In this document: one piece after another, positions 10,915-20,884 of the stretch | Numbering within the stretch: the first letter of the stretch is position 1 | Layout of the letters: the number at the start of each line of letters is the position of its first letter | Origin: Fragilaria radians | Taxonomy: Eukaryota > Bacillariophyta > Fragilariophyceae > Fragilariales > Fragilariaceae | Length of the DNA: 64,000 bases | Direction: 5' to 3' | Assembly: GCA_900642245.1 (NCBI GenBank) | Contig: CAAAJI010000004.1 | Location: 356,151 to 420,150, forward strand | Position numbers and translations under genes: made by a program | Notes under the pieces: model-generated | The model's database searches: none | Seen by the model: only the letters and a program-made list of their open reading frames with translations | What the model was told of the DNA's origin: nothing

Positions 10915-12162
10915 ATGTCGCAATGTACAAAGAATTTTGAGACGGTAGAAAATAGTCAAGACGATGAAAGTCCCTTTAGAGAGCTGAAAAGACAGTTTCT
11001 TTTGATCGAAAAGAGCTCCTCTTTAGATCACTTCAACATTGGCGAAAATTCAGATATCAATGCTCTCTCCACCAACAAACCGATTAATGCAAAGGATGTA
11101 AAGGAACCATTATTATTTTCGCAAGACTGGCCAAATAATAATGATGAATGGGAAGAGGAGACTGATCGAAGAAGACGCAAGCAACAACGAATTTTGGAAA
11201 GAAAGCAGAAAAATGTTGCGATATCGTTTTCGCAGAATGAAGTCATTCACAAAGATTTGGAACGAACAAGAAAGAAAATGTTAGCAGCCTCAATGAGAAA
11301 AGGACTTAAAAGTCAATCATTAGAAACCAACAAAGTTTCACTGGTGTCTCCACAGCCAATCTCGAAAGAGGATTCGACTTCGATTGTAGGATCACGTCCA
11401 CACCATTGGGTGGCAAATAGTCAAGGTTCAATATTCAAGGATCTAATAAATTCACAAACTGTCAAAGCGTCATCAACAAAACTTGGTAAGGATCATCTTA
11501 CTCATGGTCGACTACCACTTCAACTCGCGGTGACTTCACGTGCTCCGTTCTCCTTAAAAAATAGTTTCTTAAATCACTCCTTGAAAAAATCAACACCCCA
11601 AAAGTCTTTCAGCCCCAATGTGTTTACCAAGGTTGTGACAAACTCAATAGAACTCAAGGAAAATGCATCTTCCACATTTCATCGACACAAGCAAGTATCT
11701 CTCTCCAAGGCAGGCCTTGGTTCTAGAGAAAAGAGCAATAGAGCTGCCTCCAAAAAGAAAACCACACCGGGCCCCTTGATGCAGAGATTACATACAATCC
11801 GCGCAGAGCGAAACGCTGATATTCTTCGATTACAATCGAGGTTATCGCTTCAGGATCCCCGAAGAAACAAACCGTTTGTCGACTTGAATTTGTGGGAACT
11901 TTCAATTGAAGGACAACCTACTTTACCTTCATCTACTTTGTGGGGTAGATATTTGGCCTTTCCTTGTATGGCATATGAAGATGATCATCCGGAATCCTCT
12001 CGCTGTTGGGTACTCTTGGAGCAATCTCCCATGAATCATATCGGATTAATTCTTCGTGTCTACAATCCTGTCATTGTTCATTTGCAAGATGAAGAAAATA
12101 GTTGTGTCATGAAAGTAATTCTATGCACCCAATTCCACGAATGGCTTGAAAAGGCGGGATAA
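10915..12162 (+). CDS. Unknown basic protein (415 aa) with a conserved-looking C-terminus
   Basis: I do not recognise this gene. The N-terminal 300 residues are hydrophilic and largely disordered, with basic runs (DRRRRKQQRILERKQK at about 82-97) suggesting a nuclear protein. From about residue 290 (KTTPGPLMQRLHTIRAERN) to the end it becomes compact: residues about 325-410 contain DLNLWEL, WGRYLAFP, CWVLLEQ, a run GLILRVYNPVIV and VILCTQF, which read like beta strands of a small folded domain. The start at 10915 (MSQCTKN) is preferred. An in-frame ATG at 10831 lies inside the TATA-like element next to the tRNA. The C-terminal pattern recalls OB-fold or SPIDR-type repair scaffolds only loosely, so no function is assigned. 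Confidence 0.7.
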   Translation: MSQCTKNFETVENSQDDESPFRELKRQFLLIEKSSSLDHFNIGENSDINALSTNKPINAKDVKEPLLFSQDWPNNNDEWEEETDRRRRKQQRILERKQKNVAISFSQNEVIHKDLERTRKKMLAASMRKGLKSQSLETNKVSLVSPQPISKEDSTSIVGSRPHHWVANSQGSIFKDLINSQTVKASSTKLGKDHLTHGRLPLQLAVTSRAPFSLKNSFLNHSLKKSTPQKSFSPNVFTKVVTNSIELKENASSTFHRHKQVSLSKAGLGSREKSNRAASKKKTTPGPLMQRLHTIRAERNADILRLQSRLSLQDPRRNKPFVDLNLWELSIEGQPTLPSSTLWGRYLAFPCMAYEDDHPESSRCWVLLEQSPMNHIGLILRVYNPVIVHLQDEENSCVMKVILCTQFHEWLEKAG

Positions 12163-12246
12163 GGAGTTGTTTTGATTCTCTAAATATAAATTAAGATTCT
12201 TCAACTGTTTACTGGAATTAAGTGATTACACTTCTAAACTTTTTTC

Positions 12247-13272
12247 CTATTTTGGAGTCTGATTGTTTTCCCTCGGTTTGACTTCTGAACCGTTAGAAAG
12301 TGTGGGTGGGCGAGAAACTATTGCAGCATAAATTCCTGGAAATGCACTGATTGCAAACATTTTGAAACGATCAAAGATAATCTTCGGCGAATCAATAGCT
12401 GGTCGTACGTCTAGATATATTGAGGGTAACAAACTTGGAGGCACTCCTTTCTCTTGAGATCCACCGAAACGACTTGTAATAAACGAAATAAAATCCCTGT
12501 CATTCCTATTCAAATCCGTCCCCTCGTAAAAATCTATCACGTAGCGACGTGGTGATTCCTCTCGATGCGATCCGGCGTCCACGTACCAATCGTGGCGATC
12601 AAAAGGCGGTCTATACCAAAGGATGTTTGTCAGAAACCAAGCGCGGGGGGACGTATCTTTAGGACGTCCAACAAACTTTACTAGACGTGGATTAGAATTT
12701 TGGTACAAAATCTGTTCCCACCTTTGTACTTGTGACCACCCTCCTTCATTGACAGCGTTGTGAATCCTTACCACATCAGGAATAGTCCTTTCGTCCACCC
12801 CTTCCCAGCCCTTACGTTTCATTGCATTGTAAAACTGCTGTTCACTTGGATAGACCCACCTAATTGGATTAGAAGCAGAAGAGTTCTCAGTAGTTACAAC
12901 TTCTGCTGGTTGATGAAAAGGTAGGTCTACAACATCGTCAGCTCTGGGTATGCTCGAAATAACTCGATGTGTAGAGAGAGGGATGCGCTGATCTGGATGG
13001 GGAGATTGTGCATGGCGAGCTGCTTCCTCCAATGAAGGTGGCAGTACAGTACCGTCGTCGTGCTTTACAGGACATCCTGAAGTCATATTCAGAACATCAC
13101 CTTCCTTCACGGGGCAGCTGGATGTAGCAGATGTTTGTGGCGTAACATCAGCATTTGTCGGTAGAACGGGAGTGCTGCGAAACAAAGAAAGCCAACCCAC
13201 TGACTTGGATTTTGATTCAGCTTTGTTATGCTCCACAGGACAACCTTGATTGGAATTTGAATCCGATGACAT
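12247..13272 (-). CDS. HCCS: Holocytochrome c synthase (cytochrome c heme lyase), 341 aa
   Basis: This enzyme attaches heme covalently to apocytochrome c (and c1) in the mitochondrial intermembrane space. The conserved core runs from about residue 136 (IRWVYPSEQQFYNAMKRKGW) to about 325. It includes RIHNAVNEGGW, whose His171 aligns with the heme-ligating His154 of the human enzyme, and PFDRHDWYVD, whose His227 aligns with human His211. The N-terminus carries three CPV heme-regulatory motifs at about 11-13, 53-55 and 67-69, in a low-complexity region. Single exon. The ATG opens MSSDSNSNQGCPV, the usual style of this family, which lacks a cleaved presequence. It converges with the gene ending at 12162 (85 bp apart). 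Confidence 0.95.
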   Translation of the reverse strand: MSSDSNSNQGCPVEHNKAESKSKSVGWLSLFRSTPVLPTNADVTPQTSATSSCPVKEGDVLNMTSGCPVKHDDGTVLPPSLEEAARHAQSPHPDQRIPLSTHRVISSIPRADDVVDLPFHQPAEVVTTENSSASNPIRWVYPSEQQFYNAMKRKGWEGVDERTIPDVVRIHNAVNEGGWSQVQRWEQILYQNSNPRLVKFVGRPKDTSPRAWFLTNILWYRPPFDRHDWYVDAGSHREESPRRYVIDFYEGTDLNRNDRDFISFITSRFGGSQEKGVPPSLLPSIYLDVRPAIDSPKIIFDRFKMFAISAFPGIYAAIVSRPPTLSNGSEVKPRENNQTPK

Positions 13273-14355
13273 GATGTGAAATGAAATAAGGACTTTCTTT
13301 CAGTTCAATGGTAACCATCGCATAATACGTCAGATCCCTGCAAAAGAATTGGATTGCTTCGACTCAATCTTCATCAATAAGGATTACATTATGGTGAACA
13401 AGAAACTGTGAACTAACCAGACTTGTATCCTTTATTTAATGGCAGAGTACGCATGCTTTAGGTGATGAGGCAATGTTAACAATCATTTGAAAACATTTTG
13501 ATGAGAAGACGCTTTGAGGAAAAAGATTTACGTTCATTGAAAAGCCATTAAATGAAATATCCTTCATATCTAGTTTGAGTTTAAACATCACATACCATAC
13601 TACAAAAAGCTCAGAGAAAATCATATTGTAGACAAAAGTATAAGGTTGCATTGTAAGCAATGTATGTTGCAGAGACATGTTTGCTGATAATTAAGGAAAT
13701 TAATTCACGGTATGAAATTCTAATAAATGTAGGAAATCAATGGAATAAGTTGGCAATGAATTTTTAAAATGCCAATAGAACAAGGAATTGTAAGAGTCCA
13801 ATTATTCAATAGGCTTACAAATCTATTCACGTACAAAAAATCGAATTTGATGTCTTTTCTCTCTCTAATTTCTTTTATGAAATTCCACTTTGCACCGTAA
13901 TGGCTATCTGCTGTGAATCAATTTGTGACTATGCTTTCATTATATGTTACTCATGTCTACATATTGACGCCGTATGCCAGTAGTTAAGTGTCATCATCAA
14001 ATAGGCAAAGAACATGACAACAGTGTGAATATATCCAGAAGAAAAATTATCATCCAAAAAATAAAAAATTGAACTAAACTTCTGGGAAACCTCCTAAACA
14101 CTAACTTACATTTGGTAAGAAATGAAATGCTATGAATGAGAAAGGAAGCATTCCAATGGAAACATCCATGCTTTTGTCCCACGTAAAAAGTCTGTGGACA
14201 ATAGTGACAACACAAATGTATTGAGATTACAACATAAAATGGCCTATTTTCCAGTCATACCAATTTCAATATAAAGGTCTCACAAAACATACTGTAGCGC
14301 ACCACATATTTTGCTCGTTATAGTCCTCTAGCAAATATAACAGCTTCAATTGCTC
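13273..14355. other. Intergenic, no gene seen
   Basis: About 1.1 kb of AT-rich sequence. The frames at 13436-13678 and 13997-14215 are Cys/Phe-rich and look non-coding. Confidence 0.45.
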
Positions 14356-14642
14356 TTAATTTGAGAAAGTAAGTAGCTTATTCCGTTGATGACCTTTTGT
14401 AGACTTTTCTGATAATTGTACGATATGCAATTCCAGCTCCTGCAAAAAATTCAAGGATGCTAATCAAAAAGTTGTTGATTTCATTATGGAAAATTACAAT
14501 TACTTACGTCAGATGAATCATCAAATAAACAACGTTGATCTTCTTCATCCCGTTTTCCCGGTTGGATTGTCCTTTTACCATGAAATGAAGCGGATGGCAT
14601 ATTCATGTTTCGGACAAACCTACGAGAGAACACAGGCAACAT
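14356..14642 (-). CDS. Small two-exon gene, possible mitochondrial protein (72 aa)
   Basis: Exon 1 is 14642-14508 (45 codons) and exon 2 is 14439-14356 (27 codons plus TAA). The 68-bp intron has a consensus GTAAGT donor and a TTTTTTGCAG acceptor, and the frame stays open across it. The product starts MLPVFSRRFVRNM, an Arg-rich, acid-free stretch like a mitochondrial presequence. It continues as a charged, Asp/Glu-rich stretch (KRDEEDQRCLFDDSSD) and ends with the short basic tail of exon 2. I recognise no family. Support is the coincidence of good splice sites, ATG, stop and protein-like composition. In another frame exon 2 would read AGIAYRTIIRKVYKR, so an unseen alternative splice is possible. 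Confidence 0.5.
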
Positions 14643-15240
14643 GTTTCGCCTTCAAAGTCAAGTAAAGAAAAAAATCACTGATTTCTAATGACGGACAGAA
14701 TTGTATTCTACATGAGAGAGGAAGGAGTTCGAGGAGTGCAAAAAACTTCACGTCATTCTATTGAAGTATTGTTTCTTCCCAGAGATTGGATTCGAAATTG
14801 ACTCTATGAATGGAACCATTTTGCATAGGCAGTCTTTCCTTATGTTTGCATCACTATATGTATTTCATGTGGGTACTTCATGAATTTTATATAATGACAT
14901 GTTGTCATCTGAAAACATCTAGTATTACAAGTAGACATCTCTAGTTTCAATTTCACTGTTAGTCATTTCCCTCAATAATTGGAAGTACTAGTAGTACTGG
15001 TATTCTTGCAGGAACAGTGGATGCATTTGAAAGTCGAACAATCCTGGACATTGTTGTAACTTTGACTTGAGAGCAAGGGCAACTCAAATCAGTCATCAAT
15101 TCATTTATATCTCAGCATTAACACCGCTCTGGTGTTTTGATTAGAATCACTTGTTGACTTCCAACAGCATTGCTTCATATTCTCATATAATCTGGAATAA
15201 ATACGAACTACACTTATTGTCGATCCAAGAAGATATCTCC
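14643..15240. other. Divergent promoter region, 598 bp
   Basis: Lies between the small minus-strand gene and the TBC gene. It holds a TACTAGTA-type motif (AGTACTAGTAGTACT, about 14985-14999) similar to ones at 48516-48560 and near 63950. No gene seen. Confidence 0.35.
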
Positions 15241-16724
15241 ATGTCTACTCAACCGAAGGGATTACCTGGCTTTCTTCGTCGTAGTCTTCGCATAGCGGAA
15301 GAAGAAGTGGCTGAAATATCAGATGCAGCACCTCCATCAAACGATTCGGTTTTCAATGAAGGAGCAACAAATATTGGAAGATCTTATTTTGAGTTTTCTG
15401 TAGGGAAGCCACCTCTTCCGGAAAGTCGTACACCTACAGGGACACCCATGGCTACTCCAGCTCCTACTCCATCTGTATCAAAGCCTACTCGACATGACCT
15501 CTTGGATTTCCCTTCTTTAGCGCTGGAACAAGATCCAGATCCTGAGCCAAGCGCAGAACTCAAGGCCACCCTTCCAAAAGCAGACTTTGATATCAAACCT
15601 GCTAAAACCTACAAAGATCGTCAATTGGATGCAGTTCTATTTTCTGATATTGTCAATATGACAGATCTGAGAACGCTTTGCTGGAATGGTATTCCACCCC
15701 GACATCGTGCTCAGGCATGGAAAATACTTTTGGGTTATCTTCCTACCAACAACGCCCGTCGGACTCAGACTCTTGCTCGCAAGAGGGCTGAGTATAAAGA
15801 TGCTATATTGCAACATTATGATATCGACGATGATGTTCGGACGGTTCAAGAGCAAGAGACGCTTCGACAAGTTCTTGTTGACGTACCACGAACGGCACCA
15901 GAGGTTGGCCTCTTTCGCAACGATAGAATTCGAAAGGCACTTAGTCGCCTTCTTTTTGTCTGGGCGATGCGTCATCCGGCGTCCAGTTACGTACAAGGTA
16001 TTAACGATCTCGCAACTCCCCTTATCGTTGTTTTTCTGGCTAACTATTTTCAAGAATCGTCTATGGATGATATACTAAATGGCTCTGTCATGAACCAAGT
16101 AACCGAGGAAATGATGGAGGAGGTGAGATTCTTATCATCTAATTGTTTCCATTATGGTTACCCTTGTTATTTAACTGCCTTGTTCTACTTTCTTCTCACC
16201 AATTACTTCGTTTTGTCTAGGTGGAAGCCGATTGCTATTGGTGTCTAACGAATCTTTTGGCGGGAATACAAGATCACTATACATCTGACCAGCCAGGTGT
16301 ACAGCGTATGGTAATGCGATTAGAAGAGCTTGTAACTCGAATTGATGCAGATTTAACAAGCTACCTCAAAAGAGTCGGAATCGAGTTTATGCAATTTTCT
16401 TTCAAATGGATGAATTGTTTGTTACTGCGAGAGTTCAATCCCAAATGTGTACAACGACTTTGGGACACATATATTTCAGAGGGTGACGGTGGCTTCTCAA
16501 ATTTCCACGTATATGTATGTGCTGCTTTTTTATGTCAGTTTTCGACTCAATTGCAATCAATGGAATTCGATGAACTTTTTGGATTTATGCAACGCCTGCC
16601 CACTGATGACTGGGGAGACACTGAAATCGAGATTTTATTGAGTCAAGCTTTTGTTCTGAGCACACTATTCGCCGATTCTGATGCGCATTTAGCAGGATCA
16701 AGGAGACAAATGGAGTTGACATGA
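15241..16724 (+). CDS. TBC-domain Rab GTPase-activating protein, TBC1D22/Gyp1 type (461 aa)
   Basis: Exons are 15241-16122 and 16221-16724. The 98-bp intron has donor GTGAGA and acceptor TTTTGTCTAG, and joins EEMMEE to VEADCYWC in frame. The protein accelerates GTP hydrolysis on Rab proteins of the Golgi/endosomal system (Gyp1 acts on Ypt1 in yeast). Residues about 135-440 form the TBC domain: LRTLCWNGIPPRHRAQAWKILLGYLP at the start, then a degenerate IxxDxxR-type arginine-finger segment (VDVPRTAPEV, about 220-229), YVQGIND as the glutamine-finger motif, and then VEADCYWCLTNLL, FMQFSFKWMN and RLWDTYISEG, matching TBC1D22 closely. The N-terminal 130 residues are Pro/Thr-rich linker. ATG 15241 is preferred to the in-frame upstream ATG 15151, which adds 30 residues of no clear character. 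Confidence 0.9.
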
Positions 16725-17048
16725 AGCAGATATTCTTTTCTACCAATTGTGAATCACCAGAAGTGTGTCTATATCGTGTAATCAGGTCAACTTGTAAACG
16801 ATGTCTTGAATGGGACAGAATACTGTGGCATTCAGGTCGTCTAGTCTTTCCATGAATGGAACTAAGTATAAATTAGACTTATAACAAGTGAAAGTATCCA
16901 GCACTGTCTCCATGTGGTGCTCCTTCTCTCTTGTTGCACCTGCCCAAATATTGTACATGAAGGGATATCCATATCAACTTGGTAGCAAAACGACGAACTA
17001 AAAAGTTCGCGAATGGCTTACCGATAATTGCAGCCATAAAAATTTCTC
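16725..17048. other. Convergent spacer
   Basis: A 324-bp tail-to-tail gap holding the 3' ends of the TBC gene and the YxFGDxTK gene. Nothing else seen. Confidence 0.5.
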
Positions 17049-17921
17049 TCAGCGTAGTTCAGGATTTCTCCCATCCTCTAGATTCAGCGCAGTATCCCAC
17101 TGGTCTAATTCTTTTACGATTTCTGCATCAATGATCATTCCCAAGTTCTTCCCATCTTTTTCCTTCAGCTTTTGAGCAACAGTTCTGGTAAGATCTCCAA
17201 ATTGATATTCACCACCATCCTTTCCTATGAAGGTCATAAATGCCTTCTTCGTAAGATCACCTAATTTATAGTTCGCGTCTCCGGTTATGGCTTCCTTGAA
17301 TCGTTTATCCAAGGCTTGTGTCACTGTTTCTAGTATCCTACTGCCGACATCTTGAGCTAACGAGTAATTCATCAATTCTAGGAGAAGTCTAGCTGGCAGA
17401 ACACTAGCAAGAGGGCTGAAATCGGCACCCAACGTAGCTAGAACTTTGACTAGGAAAACAATGTCTTCGACTTTATACTCACCTTCTCCAAGTCGACGAA
17501 ATATTTCTTTGGTAATATCACCAACTTGGTAGTCAGATTTCCCAGTGAATTCAGCTACCTTCATCTTTGCTTTTTTATCTAGAGCTCTCGTCAAATCGCC
17601 AAATTCATAGTCTTCCTTTCCACTCACTTCTTTAATAGCATCGACGGCTTTCTTTTTCAATCCCTTGGTGATGTCTCCAAATTGATATTCCTTAGAATCC
17701 CCTGTAAGCGCATTGGCTGTCTTGCCCAAGATTGATTTTGTAATGTCACCAAATTGGTATCCTTGTGGCGACCTCTTTTCGTTGAGACACACTCTAGATT
17801 TTTTCTGTTTCCGAATTACTGAAGTCTGCAAGGTCCATGATCGGCTCTTATCCAAGAAGAGCATCAACATGAGCGATATCCGAAATCGCAATATCAGCAA
17901 TCGTGATATGATTGCTATCAT
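17049..17921 (-). CDS. YxFGDxTK-repeat protein (290 aa), unknown function
   Basis: I do not recognise a named family. The protein is built around a motif Y-[QEK]-[FVL]-G-D-[IL]-T-[KR], at residues 55, 79, 105, 131, 218 and 239, with a degenerate copy (YKVEDIV) at 149. Spacing is 24-26 residues in the first four copies. Between motifs lie Lys/Ala-rich helical stretches ending in G-x-[SD]-x just before the next Tyr. Residues about 150-215 interrupt the array with a hydrophobic helical block (LVKVLATLGADFSPLASVL). The first 24 residues are very hydrophobic (ISLMLMLFL), so the product may be membrane-anchored or targeted. An undetected 5' exon replacing this N-terminus is also possible. Codons and motif conservation across copies argue strongly for a real gene. 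Confidence 0.8.
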   Translation of the reverse strand: MIAIISRLLILRFRISLMLMLFLDKSRSWTLQTSVIRKQKKSRVCLNEKRSPQGYQFGDITKSILGKTANALTGDSKEYQFGDITKGLKKKAVDAIKEVSGKEDYEFGDLTRALDKKAKMKVAEFTGKSDYQVGDITKEIFRRLGEGEYKVEDIVFLVKVLATLGADFSPLASVLPARLLLELMNYSLAQDVGSRILETVTQALDKRFKEAITGDANYKLGDLTKKAFMTFIGKDGGEYQFGDLTRTVAQKLKEKDGKNLGMIIDAEIVKELDQWDTALNLEDGRNPELR

Positions 17922-19039
17922 GTTTCAGGTTGCAAATATTAAATATGGGTTCGATCACCATCAAGGTTGCAAGGAACTACTAGATAAACTACTGTATGGA
18001 ATCCTAAATAACGTATCAAATAAGCCACGTAATTCCAATGCTTTTGATTTTACCTAACCTTTTACGTCGTAACAAAACATTTAAGGAACTGACTATTACT
18101 TCAAAGTGATATATCAAGAAGCATATCTTCACGAAACCTAACCACTATTATCCAAAATAAAAGTGATAAGGAGGGCATGGTTTCTTGTGTGGGACACTAT
18201 TGAAAATTCTTGTATTTCTCCGGCTAACAGATCAATGAATTGGTTAAATACATTTTAAGGACTGTCATCATGGAGCTCAATGATGATGGTCAAGCTCTAT
18301 GTTGAGAATTTGCATTGATCAATAAATAAAATTGTATTTTTTCCTTTCTTCTTCTTCTTGAAATATTAGGAATTGCTTAGCTCGCACACGGCATGTTGTA
18401 TTCAAAAGGGTTTCAATACTTAACGGACTTTCGTTAACGAAGTCAATGACCCTTACGATCACATGGCTCAATGTTCAGAGTTTGGAATCATTAATTATAA
18501 AATAGTGTATATTCTTCTTCGCTCTTGATCTTGAATAGCATTAGGATTTAGCATGTAGCAAGGTCCAATCACCCAGATCGTACTAATTCCACACGGAAAT
18601 GTTGTACCTAAGCATCAAGCTAGGATTCTTTGTCTCAAAATGAGATCTATAGCGAATACCATTACATGGTTTGTAAAGAATTTAATTTATATTGCGGGAT
18701 AAAGAGTGGGTTAAGCAATTTGTCAAATGTATGCAAACATTTAAATGGACTTACGAGTTAAATGCTCACTCATACTTGTAGCATTCTACATTAACTTGCA
18801 TTTATTTTCAAAGATCCCTCGAAAAATGAATTTAGTATCATCTCTTCAAAGTCCTAAGAATTTGAATCTTCGTTTCTCATTAAAACACCCTGTCTATATA
18901 ACTTCTCTGTCTTATCCAAGGAAGTAGCTGAATTAGGTTCAAGTTTAACTCCTTGTTTGGTTAAGTCATTCAAACCAATGGTGTGGAGCTTTTCTTGACT
19001 CCTTCAGCTCTCGCACTGATCTCTTCATCTATATAGGGT
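17922..19039. other. Intergenic, no gene seen
   Basis: About 1.1 kb of AT-rich spacer upstream of the repeat-protein gene. The frame at 18745-18927 has no splice or family support. Confidence 0.45.
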
Positions 19040-19850
19040 TTCCTAATCTCCCATCAATGGATTCTAAACTCCAGAGCTCGTTGCTCTGTCCAAAAAATTC
19101 TCACACCACGTGGATCATTCGCTTTCTTGCCAGTAAGTTTAATCCTCTTACATTACTGAATCCATACATGCTAATGACACTCCTGGAGCTCTCACAAAAA
19201 AGACTGAGTTATCACTTGACGGAATGGACAGAATTGACAAAGCTATACTATCCAGGTATAGGTCTGGGAGTGGGAATGCTTTAATTATCTAGTCAAACAC
19301 TCCCGTAGAGACATTGCAAAAGTGGGAGAGTCATCAAAGTATATTAACAGAGGTACTTTGGCTGTATCCAAGAAAATGTGGAGGGTGACAGAATTTTATA
19401 TCGTAAACTGAGTCATTCTGTATGAAATTGAATCAAAGGCTGATGAGAAAGAATGGGATGTTGTCTTCAATGAAAATGATTGGACAAGGGACACAAAGAA
19501 TTGAATCTGTATCACCAGGTAAATATATTCTACTTGTTGGATTAGGAAAGCAAGCAAAAGCATTCCCTTATCCAACAACAATGCTGAGTAGGTGGCTTAG
19601 ATTCATATATTTTGTAATTAGAGAGTCTTGTGTCTCCGTGAATATCCAATTGTGGTTTGTATCAACAGCATTGGCACTAGCTTTCTGGCGGAAAATGATT
19701 CTTCCGGAGCGTGGACTAGGCACATCGATACAATATCCCATTTTATCTGTGCAGAGATTTTTGAAAAGTGCGTGGTTACATTTCTAGGGAATTTAAAGGA
19801 CAAAATAGTGCGTGATAGGAAGGCTATTAGAAGGTATCACTTATAGTTGT
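19040..19850 (+). mobile_element. Copia RT/RNase H relic
   Basis: Broken plus-strand frames carry the end of a copia pol. A YRSGSG-like piece at about 19257-19275 corresponds to the RT-end YRSGVG block. KADEKEWDVVFNENDWTRDT at about 19437-19499 matches the RNase H D-x-DWAGD region. An ISVSG-like piece follows. LAENDSSGAWTRHIDTISHF at about 19684-19743 matches the conserved M-AENP...RTKHID-YHF block. Frames shift and stops interrupt, so it is inactive. Gag, protease and integrase were not seen beside it: a truncated insertion. Confidence 0.7.
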
Positions 19851-20884
19851 GAACCACTTTATAGGTAACATGAATGACAGGAGAAGAACAAATAAAGAGA
19901 AGACAACACTGTATATTAATGAATGAGCAAGACCAGTATTCCTTTTAGCTATAATAACCTGTAATTAGAAGCATCCCAAATCATTTCAACAATAAATTAA
20001 ATCAGTTTAAACGAGGACTATTCAACATTGGCACTTGCGTATCCAATCAATTCTTGACGTTTTGAAGATTGCTTTGCTGAATGCGACATTTGTCTTTACT
20101 GCGGCACACTAAATTTAGGGTTCCTAGCAAATTGCAAACAGCTTCAATTTTCATTTTTCTGTGATTGCATTGTGAACTGTTACCTTAACTCTCAAGTTAT
20201 CAAAAATTGATTTCATCATCCTTTTCTGTTTTTTTTGAAAGGTTAGAGTAAATTTAGGTTAATTGGAAATAAAACTTATCGCAAATGAACGTAGTGTGTC
20301 AAATACTATTACAACCTCCTTAGAATGAAACAACTCAGCAATGTTATTTTTTCTTTAACATTGAAATTTTGATGGCAAACTGTACAGTTCTTCAGTAACC
20401 ACATGATTCTAAATGAACCGTATCGTAAATACTTCAATTTGGTCTTTTTAATTATCTATTTTATAAAAATATCCTATGCCAGTTTCAAAAGTCGTAATTT
20501 TCATTTTGTCTTATTTTGTATTTTTTGTATCTCTAGATGCATTGTTTGCTATAACATTCTTTTTGAATGGTTTATCACATCCTAATAGTTTTTGCCTTGG
20601 TGTGGGTTCTCATCTAGCGTGATGCATACGTTCATGACATAAAAGCTATGGCTGCTTGAAAAATTTGTCAATTTGCTGATGATGTCATTGCTTTTGTTCC
20701 AATGATTGCAGTCATGTGTGATCCGATCTTTCGTGAATATTACCAAACTGAAGCATTATTTTCTGGGTAAAAAGTATTCAACTAATGGGACATCCAACAC
20801 CTGGCCTTAAAATGTCAAAAAATTACAGACTACATCTCAACGTATTCATATCAATATTTTCTATGTAAATATCATACTTTATAC
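19851..20884. other. Intergenic, no gene seen
   Basis: About 1 kb of AT-rich sequence with poly-T runs, downstream of the ABCG gene. No motif recognised. Confidence 0.45.

Noticed and set aside
15151..15240. Upstream in-frame ATG of the TBC gene
   Set aside because: Adds 30 residues without character; MSTQPKG at 15241 is a cleaner start. Not excluded.
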